A stretch of DNA of 64,000 bases, from assembly GCF_030548465.1 (NCBI RefSeq), contig NZ_JAUOSF010000002.1, forward strand, positions 310,001-374,000, in the 5' to 3' direction. Of this stretch, positions 7,707 to 16,760 are shown one piece after another. The translations under genes and the position numbers were made by a program. This stretch comes from Tamlana sp. 2_MG-2023. GTDB lineage: Bacteria > Bacteroidota > Bacteroidia > Flavobacteriales > Flavobacteriaceae. Within the stretch, counting starts at the first letter, position 1. Each line of letters starts with the position of its first letter. The notes beneath the pieces were generated by a model. It ran no database searches. It was not told the DNA's origin and saw nothing but the letters and a program-made list of their open reading frames with translations.

Positions 7707-8564
7707 ATGAGTAAATTAAGAATTGCAGTACAAAAGTCGGGTCGTTTAAACGAAGATTCGATGAGAATTTTAAAAGACATCGGTATTTCAATCGATAATG
7801 GTATCGACCAATTAAAAGCCTCGGCACGAAATTTTCCTGTTGAAGTTTTTTACCTAAGAAATGGAGATATTCCACAATATTTAAAAGATGGTGTTGTAGA
7901 TGCCGCTATTATTGGGGAAAATGTTTTAATTGAAAAAGGAAACGGTATTAATGTGGTTGAAAAATTAGGTTTTTCTACATGTCGCGTTTGTATTGCAGTA
8001 CCAAAAACAACAGAATACAATTCTATAAAAGATCTTGAAGGTCAGCGTATTGCAACATCGTACCCGAATACAGTTGAAATGTATTTAAAGGAAAATGGTG
8101 TAAAAGCAAACCTTCACATTATTAACGGTTCTGTAGAAATCGCGCCAAATATTGGCTTAGCGGATGCTATTTGCGATATCGTTTCTAGTGGAAGCACGCT
8201 GTTTAAAAACAATCTTAAGGAGGTTGAAACTATTTTAACTTCGGAAGCTGTTTTAGCAGTATCTCCAATTTTAACCGATGAAAAACAAGCTATTTTAGAT
8301 ACTATTCAATTCAGAATTAAGTCTGTTTTAAAGGGTAGAGATTCTAAATATGTGTTATTAAACGCACCAAACGATAAGGTTCAAGATATCATCAATGTAT
8401 TACCAGGCATGAAAAGCCCGACGGTTTTACCTTTAGCAGAAGAAGGGTGGAGTTCCATTCACTCTGTGATTAGTAAAAATGAATTTTGGGACGTTATTGA
8501 CGACCTTAAAGCTAAAGGTGCTCAAGGTATTTTAGTTTGTCCTATTGAAAAAATGGTACTGTAA
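7707..8564 (+). CDS. hisG: ATP phosphoribosyltransferase (long form)
   Basis: HisG condenses ATP and PRPP, the first committed step of histidine synthesis. From the ATG at 7707 (MSKLRIAVQKSGRL) it has 285 residues, the long form. It has a periplasmic-binding-like catalytic core and a C-terminal regulatory domain (about 210-285, ending GAQGILVCPIEKMVL) that binds histidine for feedback inhibition. It therefore should not need HisZ, and none is seen. An upstream in-frame ATG at 7635 lies inside the attenuator stem region and is rejected as the start. It is the first gene of a complete his operon. Confidence 0.96.
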   Translation: MSKLRIAVQKSGRLNEDSMRILKDIGISIDNGIDQLKASARNFPVEVFYLRNGDIPQYLKDGVVDAAIIGENVLIEKGNGINVVEKLGFSTCRVCIAVPKTTEYNSIKDLEGQRIATSYPNTVEMYLKENGVKANLHIINGSVEIAPNIGLADAICDIVSSGSTLFKNNLKEVETILTSEAVLAVSPILTDEKQAILDTIQFRIKSVLKGRDSKYVLLNAPNDKVQDIINVLPGMKSPTVLPLAEEGWSSIHSVISKNEFWDVIDDLKAKGAQGILVCPIEKMVL

Positions 8565-8580
8565 ATAGTACGGTTTTTTA

Positions 8581-8665
8581 ATTCCCACGAAAGTGGGAAT
8601 CTCATGGTATGTATTACTAATCATGACATAGTTTAGTTTTAAGAGATTTCCGCCTTCGCGGAAAT
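8581..8665. repeat. REPIN-like inverted hairpin pair, hisG-hisD gap
   Basis: Two 8-pair hairpins face each other: 8581-8600 (ATTCCCAC, GAAA loop, GTGGGAAT) followed by CTCAT, and 8646-8665 (ATTTCCGC, CTTC loop, GCGGAAAT) preceded by GAG. Read on the opposite strand, the second is hairpin plus CTC, so both carry the same tail pointing inward. This hairpin-plus-short-tail in inverted pairs is the layout of REP/REPIN elements. Confidence 0.7.
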
Positions 8666-8682
8666 AGAAAAAATGTTTTATT

Positions 8683-9966
8683 ATGCAAATCATAAACAAC
8701 CCTAATCGTGACAGCTGGTCGGAAATTTTAAAGCGACCAACGCAAACAGTCAATGATATTGAAAGCACTGTCAATGAGATTTTTAAGGAAGTTTCAGTTG
8801 ATAAAGAAATTGCTATAAAAAAATACACTTTAAAGTTTGATGGTGTTTCGTTAGATTCTAATGTGGTTTCTTCCGAAGAAATTCAAGAAGCTATTGCTTT
8901 GGTTCCAGAAAAACTTCAGAAGGCTATAAAATTAGCGAAATCTAATATCGAACGTTTTCATGCAGCACAAAAAACATCTAGAATTGATGTTGAAACGACT
9001 AATGGTGTCTCTTGTTGGCAAGAAAAGCGTCCGATTCAAAAAGTAGGATTGTATATTCCTGGAGGTACTGCACCTTTGTTTTCAACGGTTTTAATGCTAG
9101 CTGTTCCTGCTCAAATTGCAGGTTGTAAGGAAATTGTTTTATGTTCTCCTCCAAATAAAGAAGGCAAACTAGCTCCTGAAATTTTATTTGCAGCACAACT
9201 TTGTGGCGTAACCAAAATAATAAAAGTAGGAGGGATTCAGGCGATTGCCGGAATGACTTTCGGAACGGAGTCTATTCCTCAAGTTTATAAAATATTCGGA
9301 CCAGGAAATCAGTTTGTAACAGTAGCCAAACAATTGGCTACGAAATTTGGTGTAGCTATAGATATGCCTGCAGGACCAAGTGAATTGTTAGTGGTTGCCG
9401 ATGATTCTGCGAATGCTTCATATATTGCTTCTGATTTATTAAGTCAGGCCGAACATGGCCCTGATAGTCAGGTGATTTTGGTGTCTACTTCAAGAGCAAT
9501 CATTGAAGAAGTTTCTAAAGAAGTTGAATCTCAGATAGCCGTTCTTCCGCGTAAAGCGATTGCGGAAAAATCTATTGCTAATTCTAAGCTTATCTACATA
9601 GAAAATGATGATTTAGGTTTAGAGTTAATTGATGAATATGGTCCAGAACATTTTATCATCTGTTCAAAAAACGAAGACTTATACATCAATGGTATTAGTA
9701 ATGCAGGCTCTGTATTTATTGGTGATTATACTCCTGAAAGTGCTGGAGATTATGCTTCAGGAACCAATCATACCTTACCAACAAACGGATTTTCAAAAGC
9801 ATATTCTGGAGTGAATTTGGACAGTTTCATGAAGAGCATGACCTTTCAGAAAATATCCAAAGAAGGTATTTTAAATATTGGAGAAACGATTGAGCTCATG
9901 GCAGAAGCAGAAGGTTTACATGCACATAAAAACGCGGTAAGCATTCGATTAAAAGATTTAAAATAA
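8683..9966 (+). CDS. hisD: Histidinol dehydrogenase
   Basis: HisD is a zinc enzyme that oxidises L-histidinol to L-histidine in two NAD-dependent steps, the end of the pathway. The 427 residues match the family length. Visible signatures are GLYIPGGTAPLFSTVLM, the block SQAEHGPDSQ with a zinc-region His, the ENDDLGLELIDEYGPEH segment and SGTNHTLPT near the C-terminus. It follows hisG after a 118-base gap filled by paired hairpin repeats and precedes hisC. Confidence 0.96.
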   Translation: MQIINNPNRDSWSEILKRPTQTVNDIESTVNEIFKEVSVDKEIAIKKYTLKFDGVSLDSNVVSSEEIQEAIALVPEKLQKAIKLAKSNIERFHAAQKTSRIDVETTNGVSCWQEKRPIQKVGLYIPGGTAPLFSTVLMLAVPAQIAGCKEIVLCSPPNKEGKLAPEILFAAQLCGVTKIIKVGGIQAIAGMTFGTESIPQVYKIFGPGNQFVTVAKQLATKFGVAIDMPAGPSELLVVADDSANASYIASDLLSQAEHGPDSQVILVSTSRAIIEEVSKEVESQIAVLPRKAIAEKSIANSKLIYIENDDLGLELIDEYGPEHFIICSKNEDLYINGISNAGSVFIGDYTPESAGDYASGTNHTLPTNGFSKAYSGVNLDSFMKSMTFQKISKEGILNIGETIELMAEAEGLHAHKNAVSIRLKDLK

Positions 9967-9970
9967 ACTT

Positions 9971-9995
9971 ATTCCTGTGCAGGCAGGAATCTCAT
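9971..9995 (+). repeat. REP-like hairpin, hisD-hisC gap
   Basis: ATTCCTG pairs with CAGGAAT around TGCAGG (9971-9990) and is followed by CTCAT, the same tail as the hairpin at 8581. It is a single unit, not a pair. Confidence 0.6.
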
Positions 9996-10011
9996 GAACT
10001 AAGTTCAAAAC

Positions 10012-11064
10012 ATGAACATGACTACAAATTTTAACCTAAATAACATAACCCGCCCAGTAATAAAAGCCTTAAAACCATATTCGTCTGCAAGAGATGAATT
10101 TCAAGGCAATAGCGATGCCATGGTGTTTTTGGATGCCAACGAAAATCCGTATGAAAACGGTGTTAATCGTTATCCTGATCCGCAACAACGTAATGTAAAA
10201 GGCTTATTGTCTGAAATAAAAGGTGTTTCTACTAAAAATATCCTTTTAGGAAATGGTAGTGATGAAGTTTTAGATTTGATTTTTAGAGCTTTTTGTGAGC
10301 CAAATCAAGACAATGTTATCACTTTACCACCAACTTATGGGATGTATAGTGTATTAGCGAATATCAATGCGATTGAAATTCAAGAAATACAATTAGATGC
10401 GCATTTTCAGCCAAAAGTGGATGCTATTTTAGAAACAGTAAACGAAAAAAGTAAATTGTTGTTTTTATGTTCGCCAAACAATCCTACCGGAAACAGTTTT
10501 GAAGCAGCTTCTATTTCTAAATTAATTGACAATTTTAAAGGCATTGTTGTTATTGATGAAGCTTACATTGATTTTTCTAATGAGGAAAGTTGGGTGAGTA
10601 GGTTAGCGGAATTTCCTAACTTGATAGTGACTCAAACACTTTCGAAAGCCTATGGTATGGCAGGTATCCGTTTGGGGATTTGCTATGCTTCCGAGGCCAT
10701 TATTTCAGTTTTAAATCGATTGAAACCACCTTATAATGTTAATGAATTAACACAACAAAAGGCGATTGTTCAACTTCAGAATAAAGAGTTAACAGCACAA
10801 CAGATTAAAAGCATTTTAGAAGAACGTAGCCTTTTAATTGAAGCTTTAAAAAAGGTAGATTATGTTTCGGAAATCTATCCTTCTGATGCCAATTTCATTT
10901 TAGCTAAAGTGGATGACGCTACAAAACGTTACAATCAGTTAATTGAAAAAGGCATTGTCATTAGAAATAGAACAACCCAACCAGGTTGTGAGAACACCTT
11001 AAGATTTACCGTAGGAAGACCTGATGAAAATAAAATATTAATAGAGACTTTAAAATCTATATAA
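10012..11064 (+). CDS. hisC: Histidinol-phosphate aminotransferase
   Basis: HisC is a PLP-dependent fold-type I aminotransferase that converts imidazole acetol phosphate to histidinol phosphate. The 350 residues include [11 protein letters not shown], the CSPNNPTGN loop, the DEAYIDFS segment and the PLP lysine in SKAYGMAG (about residue 220). The start at 10012 (MNMTT) could also be the second Met at 10018. The stop overlaps the hisB start by one base (TAATG), so translation of the two is probably coupled. Confidence 0.95.
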   Translation: MNMTTNFNLNNITRPVIKALKPYSSARDEFQGNSDAMVFLDANENPYENGVNRYPDPQQRNVKGLLSEIKGVSTKNILLGNGSDEVLDLIFRAFCEPNQDNVITLPPTYGMYSVLANINAIEIQEIQLDAHFQPKVDAILETVNEKSKLLFLCSPNNPTGNSFEAASISKLIDNFKGIVVIDEAYIDFSNEESWVSRLAEFPNLIVTQTLSKAYGMAGIRLGICYASEAIISVLNRLKPPYNVNELTQQKAIVQLQNKELTAQQIKSILEERSLLIEALKKVDYVSEIYPSDANFILAKVDDATKRYNQLIEKGIVIRNRTTQPGCENTLRFTVGRPDENKILIETLKSI

Positions 11065-12200
11065 TGAAAAAAGTATTATTTATAGACCGTGACGGCACTT
11101 TAGTTTTAGAGCCACCAGTTGATTATCAGTTAGATAGTTTAGAAAAACTTGAATTTTACCCGAAAGTATTTCAATACATGGCGAAAATTGCCAGTGAATT
11201 GGATTATGAATTGGTGATGGTAACCAACCAAGACGGTTTAGGAACAGATTCTTTTCCAGAAGACACCTTTTGGCCAGCCCAAAACAAAGTGATTTCTGCA
11301 TTTGAAAAGGAAGGGGTTGCATTTGCTGATATTCATATAGATAAGACTTTCCCCCATGAAAATGCTGAAACACGTAAACCAAAAACAGGATTATTAAAAA
11401 AGTATTTTTCTGAAGATTATGATTTAGAAAACTCTTTTGTTTTAGGTGATCGTATCACTGACATGGAATTGGCAAAAAACTTAGGAGCCAAAGGGATTTA
11501 CCTTTCTGAAAACCCTGAATTAGGAGCCGATGAAACTGAAGCGTCACAGCAAGAAATCAACGATTGTATTGCTTTAACGAGCACCGATTGGAAAGAAATC
11601 TACGAGTTTTTAAAATTAAAAGACCGTGTTGCTGAAATCACAAGAAATACCAACGAAACACAGATTTATATCAAAATAAATTTAGATGGTTCAGGAAAAA
11701 ATGATATCGATACTGGTTTATCATTTTTTGACCACATGTTAGATCAAATTGGTCGCCATGGCGCGATGGATTTAACTATTAAAGTGAATGGTGATTTGGC
11801 TGTAGACGAGCACCATACCATTGAAGATACTATGATTGCCCTTGGTGAATTATTCAATAAAGCACTTGGTAATAAATTAGGAATCGAGCGTTACGGATTC
11901 TGTTTGCCAATGGATGATTGTTTAGCACAAGTTGCAGTTGATTTTGGTGGTAGAAATTGGTTAGAATGGGATGCTGAATTCAAAAGAGAGAAAATAGGAG
12001 ATATGCCAACTGAAATGTTTTACCACTTGTTTAAATCATTCACAGATGGCGCAAAATGTAACCTAAATGTAAAAGCTGAAGGTGTAAACGAACACCATAA
12101 AATAGAAGGTATTTTTAAAGCCTTTGCTAAAGCTATGAAAATGGCAGTAAAACGTGATTCAAATAAGATGTTTTTACCATCAACAAAGGGGATGTTATAA
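11064..12200 (+). CDS. hisB: Bifunctional histidinol-phosphatase / imidazoleglycerol-phosphate dehydratase
   Basis: The 378-residue fusion has an N-terminal HAD phosphatase (about 1-165: DRDGTLV as motif I, TNQDGLG, and [10 protein letters not shown] as motif IV) that dephosphorylates histidinol phosphate. A C-terminal IGP dehydratase (about 185-378: [13 protein letters not shown] and DEHHTIEDT, with the metal-binding His pairs) follows. This two-activity form is typical of enterobacteria and Bacteroidetes. It starts one base inside hisC and ends before a family-2 hairpin repeat. Confidence 0.96.
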   Translation: MKKVLFIDRDGTLVLEPPVDYQLDSLEKLEFYPKVFQYMAKIASELDYELVMVTNQDGLGTDSFPEDTFWPAQNKVISAFEKEGVAFADIHIDKTFPHENAETRKPKTGLLKKYFSEDYDLENSFVLGDRITDMELAKNLGAKGIYLSENPELGADETEASQQEINDCIALTSTDWKEIYEFLKLKDRVAEITRNTNETQIYIKINLDGSGKNDIDTGLSFFDHMLDQIGRHGAMDLTIKVNGDLAVDEHHTIEDTMIALGELFNKALGNKLGIERYGFCLPMDDCLAQVAVDFGGRNWLEWDAEFKREKIGDMPTEMFYHLFKSFTDGAKCNLNVKAEGVNEHHKIEGIFKAFAKAMKMAVKRDSNKMFLPSTKGML

Positions 12201-12226
12201 TCCCCCTAACCCCTAGGTGGGGGAAT
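12199..12226. repeat. Family-2 hairpin repeat after hisB (inverted copy)
   Basis: TCCCCC (12201-12206) can pair with GGGGGA (12219-12224), with TAACCCCTAGG inside. Read on the - strand, its pattern TTCCCC...GGGGTTAGGGGG resembles the unit at 12295-12323. The two face each other across the hisH start. Confidence 0.6.
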
Positions 12227-12263
12227 ACTGTTGCTAAAGACAAATTATAAGAAAATAAAAATA

Positions 12264-12902
12264 ATGAGTGAAAATAAAGATATGAGTGAGAGTTCTTCCC
12301 CTTCGGGGAAGCTAGATGGGGCCTCAGTAGTAATAATAAATTACGGCGCAGGAAACATTAAAAGCATACAGTTTGCTTTTAAACGTTTGGGCGTTGATGC
12401 TATTTTGTCAAATGACCCAAAAGTGATTAAAGCGGCCGATAAAGTGATTTTTCCTGGAGTAGGTGAAGCGAGTTCAGCAATGAAAATGTTGAAAGAAACA
12501 GGATTAGATACTTTAATTCCGCAATTAAAACAACCTGTTTTAGGCATTTGTTTGGGAATGCAACTGCTTTGTAAATCTAGTGAAGAAGGTAACACAAAAG
12601 GTCTTGGCGTTTTTCAAACCGAAGTAAAACGTTTTTCAAATGACGTGAAAGTACCGCAAATGGGTTGGAATGTCATTAAAGATTTAAGATCCGATTTGTT
12701 TAAAGGCATCAAAGAAAACGAATACATGTATCTTGTGCACAGTTATTATGCCGAGCATTGTAACGAAACGATTGCCAAAACAGATTATGGCCTAAATTAT
12801 GCATCCGCTTTACAGCACAATAATTTTTACGGCGTGCAATTTCACCCAGAAAAGAGCAGTACTGCAGGTGCGAAGATTTTAGAGAATTTTCTAGCACTTT
12901 AG
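12264..12902 (+). CDS. hisH: Imidazole glycerol phosphate synthase subunit HisH
   Basis: HisH is the glutamine amidotransferase subunit that delivers ammonia to HisF. The core begins at residue 22 with VVIINYGAGN and has the nucleophile Cys in GICLGMQLLC and the His-Glu pair in QFHPEKSS. From the ATG at 12264 it has 212 residues; an ATG at 12282 is also possible, and a TTG at 12231 is unlikely. Relatives normally begin almost directly at the VIINYGAGN strand. Here about 21 extra residues precede it, and roughly the last 12 (SSSPSGKLDGAS) are encoded by a hairpin repeat, so the start has moved outward after a repeat insertion. Confidence 0.92.
   Translation: MSENKDMSESSSPSGKLDGASVVIINYGAGNIKSIQFAFKRLGVDAILSNDPKVIKAADKVIFPGVGEASSAMKMLKETGLDTLIPQLKQPVLGICLGMQLLCKSSEEGNTKGLGVFQTEVKRFSNDVKVPQMGWNVIKDLRSDLFKGIKENEYMYLVHSYYAEHCNETIAKTDYGLNYASALQHNNFYGVQFHPEKSSTAGAKILENFLAL
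12295..12323 (+). repeat. Family-2 hairpin repeat inside the hisH 5' end
   Basis: CTTCCCC (12295-12301) and GGGGAAG (12305-12311) form a 7-pair hairpin with a TTC loop, followed by CTAGATGGGGCC. It lies in frame within hisH and contributes residues near 11-20. Confidence 0.7.
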
Positions 12903-12949
12903 TGATAGAAAAAACCAATAACTAACAACCATCAACTAAAAACCATCAA

Positions 12950-13684
12950 ATGAGAATAATCCCAGCCATAGATATTATAGACGGAAAATGTGTTCGTTTA
13001 ACCAAAGGTGATTACGATACTAAGAAAGTATATAATGAAAACCCTCTAGAGGTTGCTAAAATGTTTGAAGCCTCTGGAATCGAAAATTTGCATTTAGTAG
13101 ATTTAGATGGGGCTAAAGCACAACACATTGTAAACTATAAAGTTCTTGAGCAAATAGCTTCAAAAACAAAGTTAAAAATTGATTTTGGCGGTGGTTTAAA
13201 GTCTGATGAAGATTTACATATTGCTTTTAACTCTGGCGCTAAACAAATTACTGGAGGAAGTATTGCGGTTAAAGATCGTGAAACTTTTGAGGGTTGGATT
13301 TCTAAATATGGTAGTGAAAAAATCATTCTAGGAGCAGATAGTAATGCAGGCAAAGTTGCCATTAGTGGTTGGCAAGAAGATAGTGAAGAGGAGTTACTTC
13401 CGTTCATTAAGGACTATCAAAAGAAAAGTATTAAATACGTGATTTGTACAGATATTTCTAAAGATGGTATGTTAGAAGGGCCTTCATTTGATCTATACAA
13501 ACAAATTATCACAGAATGTTCTAATAGTAGTAGTGGGCAATCCATAAAACTAATAGCTTCTGGCGGAATTTCAGAAATTGGAGAAATACCAAAATTAAGA
13601 GATTTAGGTTGCGAAGGCGTTATTATTGGTAAGGCGATTTATGAAAATAGAATTAGTTTACACCAATTAGAAAGATACGTTTAG
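12950..13684 (+). CDS. hisA: ProFAR isomerase HisA
   Basis: HisA is a (beta/alpha)8-barrel enzyme that isomerises ProFAR to PRFAR. The 244 residues begin [17 protein letters not shown], with the catalytic Asp near residue 8, and contain the phosphate-binding segments DFGGGLKS and [10 protein letters not shown], with the second catalytic Asp in CTDISKDGM. It shares the barrel fold with HisF in this operon. The 47-base gap before it has low-complexity AACCATCAACTAA-type repeats. Confidence 0.96.
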   Translation: MRIIPAIDIIDGKCVRLTKGDYDTKKVYNENPLEVAKMFEASGIENLHLVDLDGAKAQHIVNYKVLEQIASKTKLKIDFGGGLKSDEDLHIAFNSGAKQITGGSIAVKDRETFEGWISKYGSEKIILGADSNAGKVAISGWQEDSEEELLPFIKDYQKKSIKYVICTDISKDGMLEGPSFDLYKQIITECSNSSSGQSIKLIASGGISEIGEIPKLRDLGCEGVIIGKAIYENRISLHQLERYV

Positions 13685-13701
13685 AAGTATTGTTTTTTCT
13701 T

Positions 13702-13759
13702 TTTCCGTGAAAGCGGAAATCTAATTAAAGTAGATAAAGATTTCCACTTAGATGGAAAT
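13702..13759. repeat. REPIN-like inverted hairpin pair, hisA-hisF gap
   Basis: Hairpin one (13702-13719: TTTCCGT, GAAA loop, GCGGAAA) is followed by TCTAAT. Hairpin two (13740-13759: ATTTCCA, six-base loop, TGGAAAT) is preceded by AG in the opposite orientation. The arrangement and the GAAA loop repeat those in the hisG-hisD gap. Confidence 0.65.
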
Positions 13760-13776
13760 ACAAAAAAAAATAATAA

Positions 13777-14532
13777 ATGTTAACAAAACGAATTGTGCCG
13801 TGTTTGGATATTAAAAATGGACGAACTGTAAAAGGTGTGAATTTTGTAGATTTACGCGATGCTGGCGACCCTGTGGAATTAGCTAAACAATATGCAGAAC
13901 AAGGCGCTGACGAATTGGTGTTTTTAGATATTTCAGCAACTTTAGAAGGTAGGGGCACCACTTTAGATATGGTTTTACGCGTTGCAGAACAAGTTAATAT
14001 TCCGTTTACTGTGGGTGGCGGTATTTCTTCTGTAGAACATGTCGATGCCTTATTACAATGTGGAGCTGATAAGGTTTCTATAAATTCTTCAGCTGTAAAA
14101 AGACCTGAACTAGTAAACGAATTATCAAATAAATTTGGAAGTCAGTGTGTGGTTGTTGCTATTGATGCAAAACAGGTGGATGGCCAATGGAAAGTGCATT
14201 TAGCAGGAGGAAGTATTCCAACAGAAATTGATCTGTTTGAATGGGCTCAAGAAGTGGAACAACGTGGTGCAGGAGAAATTTTATTTACTTCTATGAACCA
14301 CGATGGTACTAAAAACGGTTTTGCCAATGAAGCTTTGTCAAAGTTATCTGAAACACTAAATATTCCTATTATTGCTTCTGGAGGAGCAGGGAATGTGCAG
14401 CATTTTATTGATACATTTGTAGAAGGGAAATCGGATGCCGCTCTAGCGGCTAGTGTTTTTCATTTTGGTGAAATCCCAATTCCTGAATTAAAGAAAGAAT
14501 TAAAACAAAATAATATAGAAGTTCGTCTTTAA
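13777..14532 (+). CDS. hisF: Imidazole glycerol phosphate synthase subunit HisF
   Basis: HisF is the cyclase subunit that, with ammonia from HisH, turns PRFAR into IGP and AICAR. The 251 residues start [20 protein letters not shown], with the catalytic Asp near residue 11, and hold VGGGISS, the second catalytic Asp in [12 protein letters not shown], and ASGGAGN. Length and motifs are standard. It precedes hisIE by 50 bases that contain a perfect palindrome. Confidence 0.97.
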   Translation: MLTKRIVPCLDIKNGRTVKGVNFVDLRDAGDPVELAKQYAEQGADELVFLDISATLEGRGTTLDMVLRVAEQVNIPFTVGGGISSVEHVDALLQCGADKVSINSSAVKRPELVNELSNKFGSQCVVVAIDAKQVDGQWKVHLAGGSIPTEIDLFEWAQEVEQRGAGEILFTSMNHDGTKNGFANEALSKLSETLNIPIIASGGAGNVQHFIDTFVEGKSDAALAASVFHFGEIPIPELKKELKQNNIEVRL

Positions 14533-14544
14533 GACAGCTTAAGT

Positions 14545-14564
14545 TTACTGAATATATTCAGTAA
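14545..14564. promoter_or_regulatory. Perfect 20-base palindrome, hisF-hisIE gap
   Basis: TTACTGAATATATTCAGTAA is a perfect palindrome and is followed by five T. It could be a protein-binding site, since it shares TACTGA half-sites with the one at 7511, or a weak A/T-rich terminator or processing hairpin inside the operon. Confidence 0.5.
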
Positions 14565-14582
14565 TTTTTAAAAGAAATTATC

Positions 14583-15176
14583 ATGACTATTAAATACGAC
14601 GCGCAAGGTTTAGTTCCAGCCATAATTCAAGATGCTATAACGGGTAAAGTTTTAATGTTGGGTTATATGAATGCGGAATCATATGAAAAAACTGTTGAAA
14701 CAAATCAAGTTACTTTTTTCAGTAGAAGTAAACAACGCCTATGGACAAAAGGTGAGGAAAGCGGTAACGTTTTAAACGTTGTAAGTATTAAAAATGATTG
14801 TGATAACGATTCTCTTTTAATTCAAGTTAACCCTGCCGGACCAACTTGTCATAAAGGTACAGGGAACTGTTGGGGAGAAGATAATAATTCAACGTATGGT
14901 TTCTTTTCAACTTTAGAAGATGTGATTGCTGAACGTGTAGCTAATAAAGATACTAACAAATCTTACGTAGCCAGTTTGTTTTCAAAAGGCATCAATAAAG
15001 TCGCTCAAAAAGTAGGCGAGGAAGCTGTGGAAACCGTGATTGAAGCTATGGATAATAACGATGAGTTGTTCCTGTATGAATCGGCAGATTTATTGTTTCA
15101 CTACTTAATGTTGCTTCAAGCAAAAGGATTCACGCTAAAAGATATTGAAGCTGAATTGAAAGGGAGACATAAGTAA
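14583..15176 (+). CDS. hisIE: Bifunctional phosphoribosyl-AMP cyclohydrolase / phosphoribosyl-ATP pyrophosphatase
   Basis: The 197-residue fusion carries out steps two and three of histidine synthesis. The N-terminal HisI domain (about 1-105) shows FFSRSKQRLWTKGE, the metal-binding Asp cluster DCDND, and the Cys motif CHKGTGNCW. The C-terminal HisE helical domain (about 110-197) shows KVGEEAVETVIEA, whose acidic residues bind magnesium. It is the last his gene; a TruA-like gene starts ten bases after it. Confidence 0.96.
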   Translation: MTIKYDAQGLVPAIIQDAITGKVLMLGYMNAESYEKTVETNQVTFFSRSKQRLWTKGEESGNVLNVVSIKNDCDNDSLLIQVNPAGPTCHKGTGNCWGEDNNSTYGFFSTLEDVIAERVANKDTNKSYVASLFSKGINKVAQKVGEEAVETVIEAMDNNDELFLYESADLLFHYLMLLQAKGFTLKDIEAELKGRHK

Positions 15177-15185
15177 TTTTCCAAT

Positions 15186-15962
15186 TTGAAAAAGTATTTC
15201 TACGTTTTTAATATTCAGTATTTAGGGTATCGTTTTCACGGATGGCAAAAGCAGCCAGATGTCAAAACTTTACACCTTATGGTAGACAGAACACTTAATT
15301 TTATTTTAGAAGGTAAAAAGTTTAAGAGTTTAAGTTCAGGGCGCACCGATGCCATGGTTTCGGCGGAATCTGCGGCTTTCGAGCTTTTTGTTCATGAGCC
15401 TATTGAAGACCAAGAAGCATTTTTAGAATTGTTTAATTATAATCTACCCCAAGACATCCGTGCTTTAAGTATGCGTGAAGTTGATGAAAAATTCAACATC
15501 ATCAATAATTCCAAAATCAAGGAATACTTGTATTTATTTGCATTTGGTGAAAAATGTCATCCCTTTTGTGCACCAATCATGACCACAATTCTAGATGATT
15601 TAGATATTGAACTCATGAAGGAAGGCGCAAAACTTTTTCAAGGTGAACATTATGTGAAAACATATTGTTACAAACCTACCGATAACGGTATTTACAATAG
15701 AGAGATTTTAACTTGTGAGATTGTTGAAAACACGATTTATACCGCTAATTACTTTCCGAAGAAAACCTATTTATTAAGAGTAAAGGGTAAAGGTTTTATG
15801 AGAAATCAAATACGATTAATGATGGGGACTTTAATCGATTTAGGCAAAGGGAAACTTAGTTTAGAAGATATTCGAGTGAGTTTATTGCCAGACAGCACGG
15901 TTAAAATGAATTATATTGCACCTGCTTCTGGGCTTATCTTGAATAAAATAGACTTCATTTAA
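15186..15962 (+). CDS. TruA-like tRNA pseudouridine synthase, divergent
   Basis: The 258 residues have the TruA fold signatures: YLGYRFHGWQKQP near the start, SSGRTDAMVSA holding the catalytic Asp, and GKGFMRNQIRLMMGTL near the C-terminus. TruA isomerises uridines in the tRNA anticodon arm. Canonical TruA has GRTDAGVHA, while here GVHA is replaced by MVSA, so this may be a paralogue with a different target. The start is TTG at 15186, chosen because the alignment begins at KKYFYVF and no ATG is near. Its position ten bases after hisIE suggests read-through from the his operon. Confidence 0.8.
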   Translation: MKKYFYVFNIQYLGYRFHGWQKQPDVKTLHLMVDRTLNFILEGKKFKSLSSGRTDAMVSAESAAFELFVHEPIEDQEAFLELFNYNLPQDIRALSMREVDEKFNIINNSKIKEYLYLFAFGEKCHPFCAPIMTTILDDLDIELMKEGAKLFQGEHYVKTYCYKPTDNGIYNREILTCEIVENTIYTANYFPKKTYLLRVKGKGFMRNQIRLMMGTLIDLGKGKLSLEDIRVSLLPDSTVKMNYIAPASGLILNKIDFI

Positions 15963-16129
15963 TTCACATTCACAAAGCTATTATTTCTTAAAAGCTTTAA
16001 CAGCTCACGTTTTTCTTAACATAATTTAAGTTAATACATTCTTAATAGGGTTAAAGCCTGTTAAATGTTTTGATGTGTCTCGTTCGTCCTTTAGTTTGAA
16101 TGGAGAACGAACAAAAAAAACAAAACATT

Positions 16130-16636
16130 ATGAGTTATTTAAATTTAAAAGACGAAGATACTTTAAAGGTAGTTGTAGAATTAAACATTCTATTAGCTAA
16201 TTATCATGTTTATTATCAGAAACTTAGGAGTAATCATTGGAATATTCTAGGAGAAAACTTCTTTGATTTACATGCTAAATTTGAAGATTTATATTCAGAT
16301 GCTCGAATCAAGATTGATGAAATAGCAGAGCGTATCTTAACTTTAAGATACCACCCTATGAGTAAATTAGAAGAATACTTAAAGGTTTCATCAATTGAAG
16401 AAGGTGCTTCAACTAAGAGTGATTCCGATATGGTTGAAGAAACCTTAGACGATCACAAGAAACTTTTAAAGCAAATGTCTAAAGTGATTAAAAGTGCCAA
16501 TGAGATTTCAGATGAAGGTACTGTTGACTTAATTGGTGGTTATATTAGAGCGTTAGAAAAATCGAGTTGGATGCTAAATGCTTGGAGTAAAGAAACTAAA
16601 GACAACTTAAAAGAAGCTACTGTCGAAATGAGTTAA
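16130..16636 (+). CDS. Dps-family ferritin-like DNA protection protein
   Basis: From the ATG at 16130 (MSYLNLKDED) the protein has 168 residues of four-helix-bundle ferritin type. The metal/ferroxidase signature is visible as SNHWNILGENFFDLHAKFEDLY with IDEIAERI, matching Dps. Dps proteins form 12-subunit cages that oxidise iron with peroxide and shield DNA. An in-frame ATG at 16100 would add ten Lys/Gln-rich residues and is possible, but relatives usually start at MSYL. It stands alone in front of two small envelope stress-type genes. Confidence 0.9.
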   Translation: MSYLNLKDEDTLKVVVELNILLANYHVYYQKLRSNHWNILGENFFDLHAKFEDLYSDARIKIDEIAERILTLRYHPMSKLEEYLKVSSIEEGASTKSDSDMVEETLDDHKKLLKQMSKVIKSANEISDEGTVDLIGGYIRALEKSSWMLNAWSKETKDNLKEATVEMS

Positions 16637-16760
16637 TATTAATTTTTATGAGTTAATAATTATTTTATAGTGTAAGTTATATTTTACTAACTTTATAAAA
16701 GTTAATAACCAAGGAATAATTTAATAGTAAGTTATTCATTAAAACTTAAAATCAAAAATT

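Noticed and set aside
9629-9814. 61-codon + strand frame inside hisD
   Set aside because: Out-of-frame shadow of hisD with low-complexity sequence.
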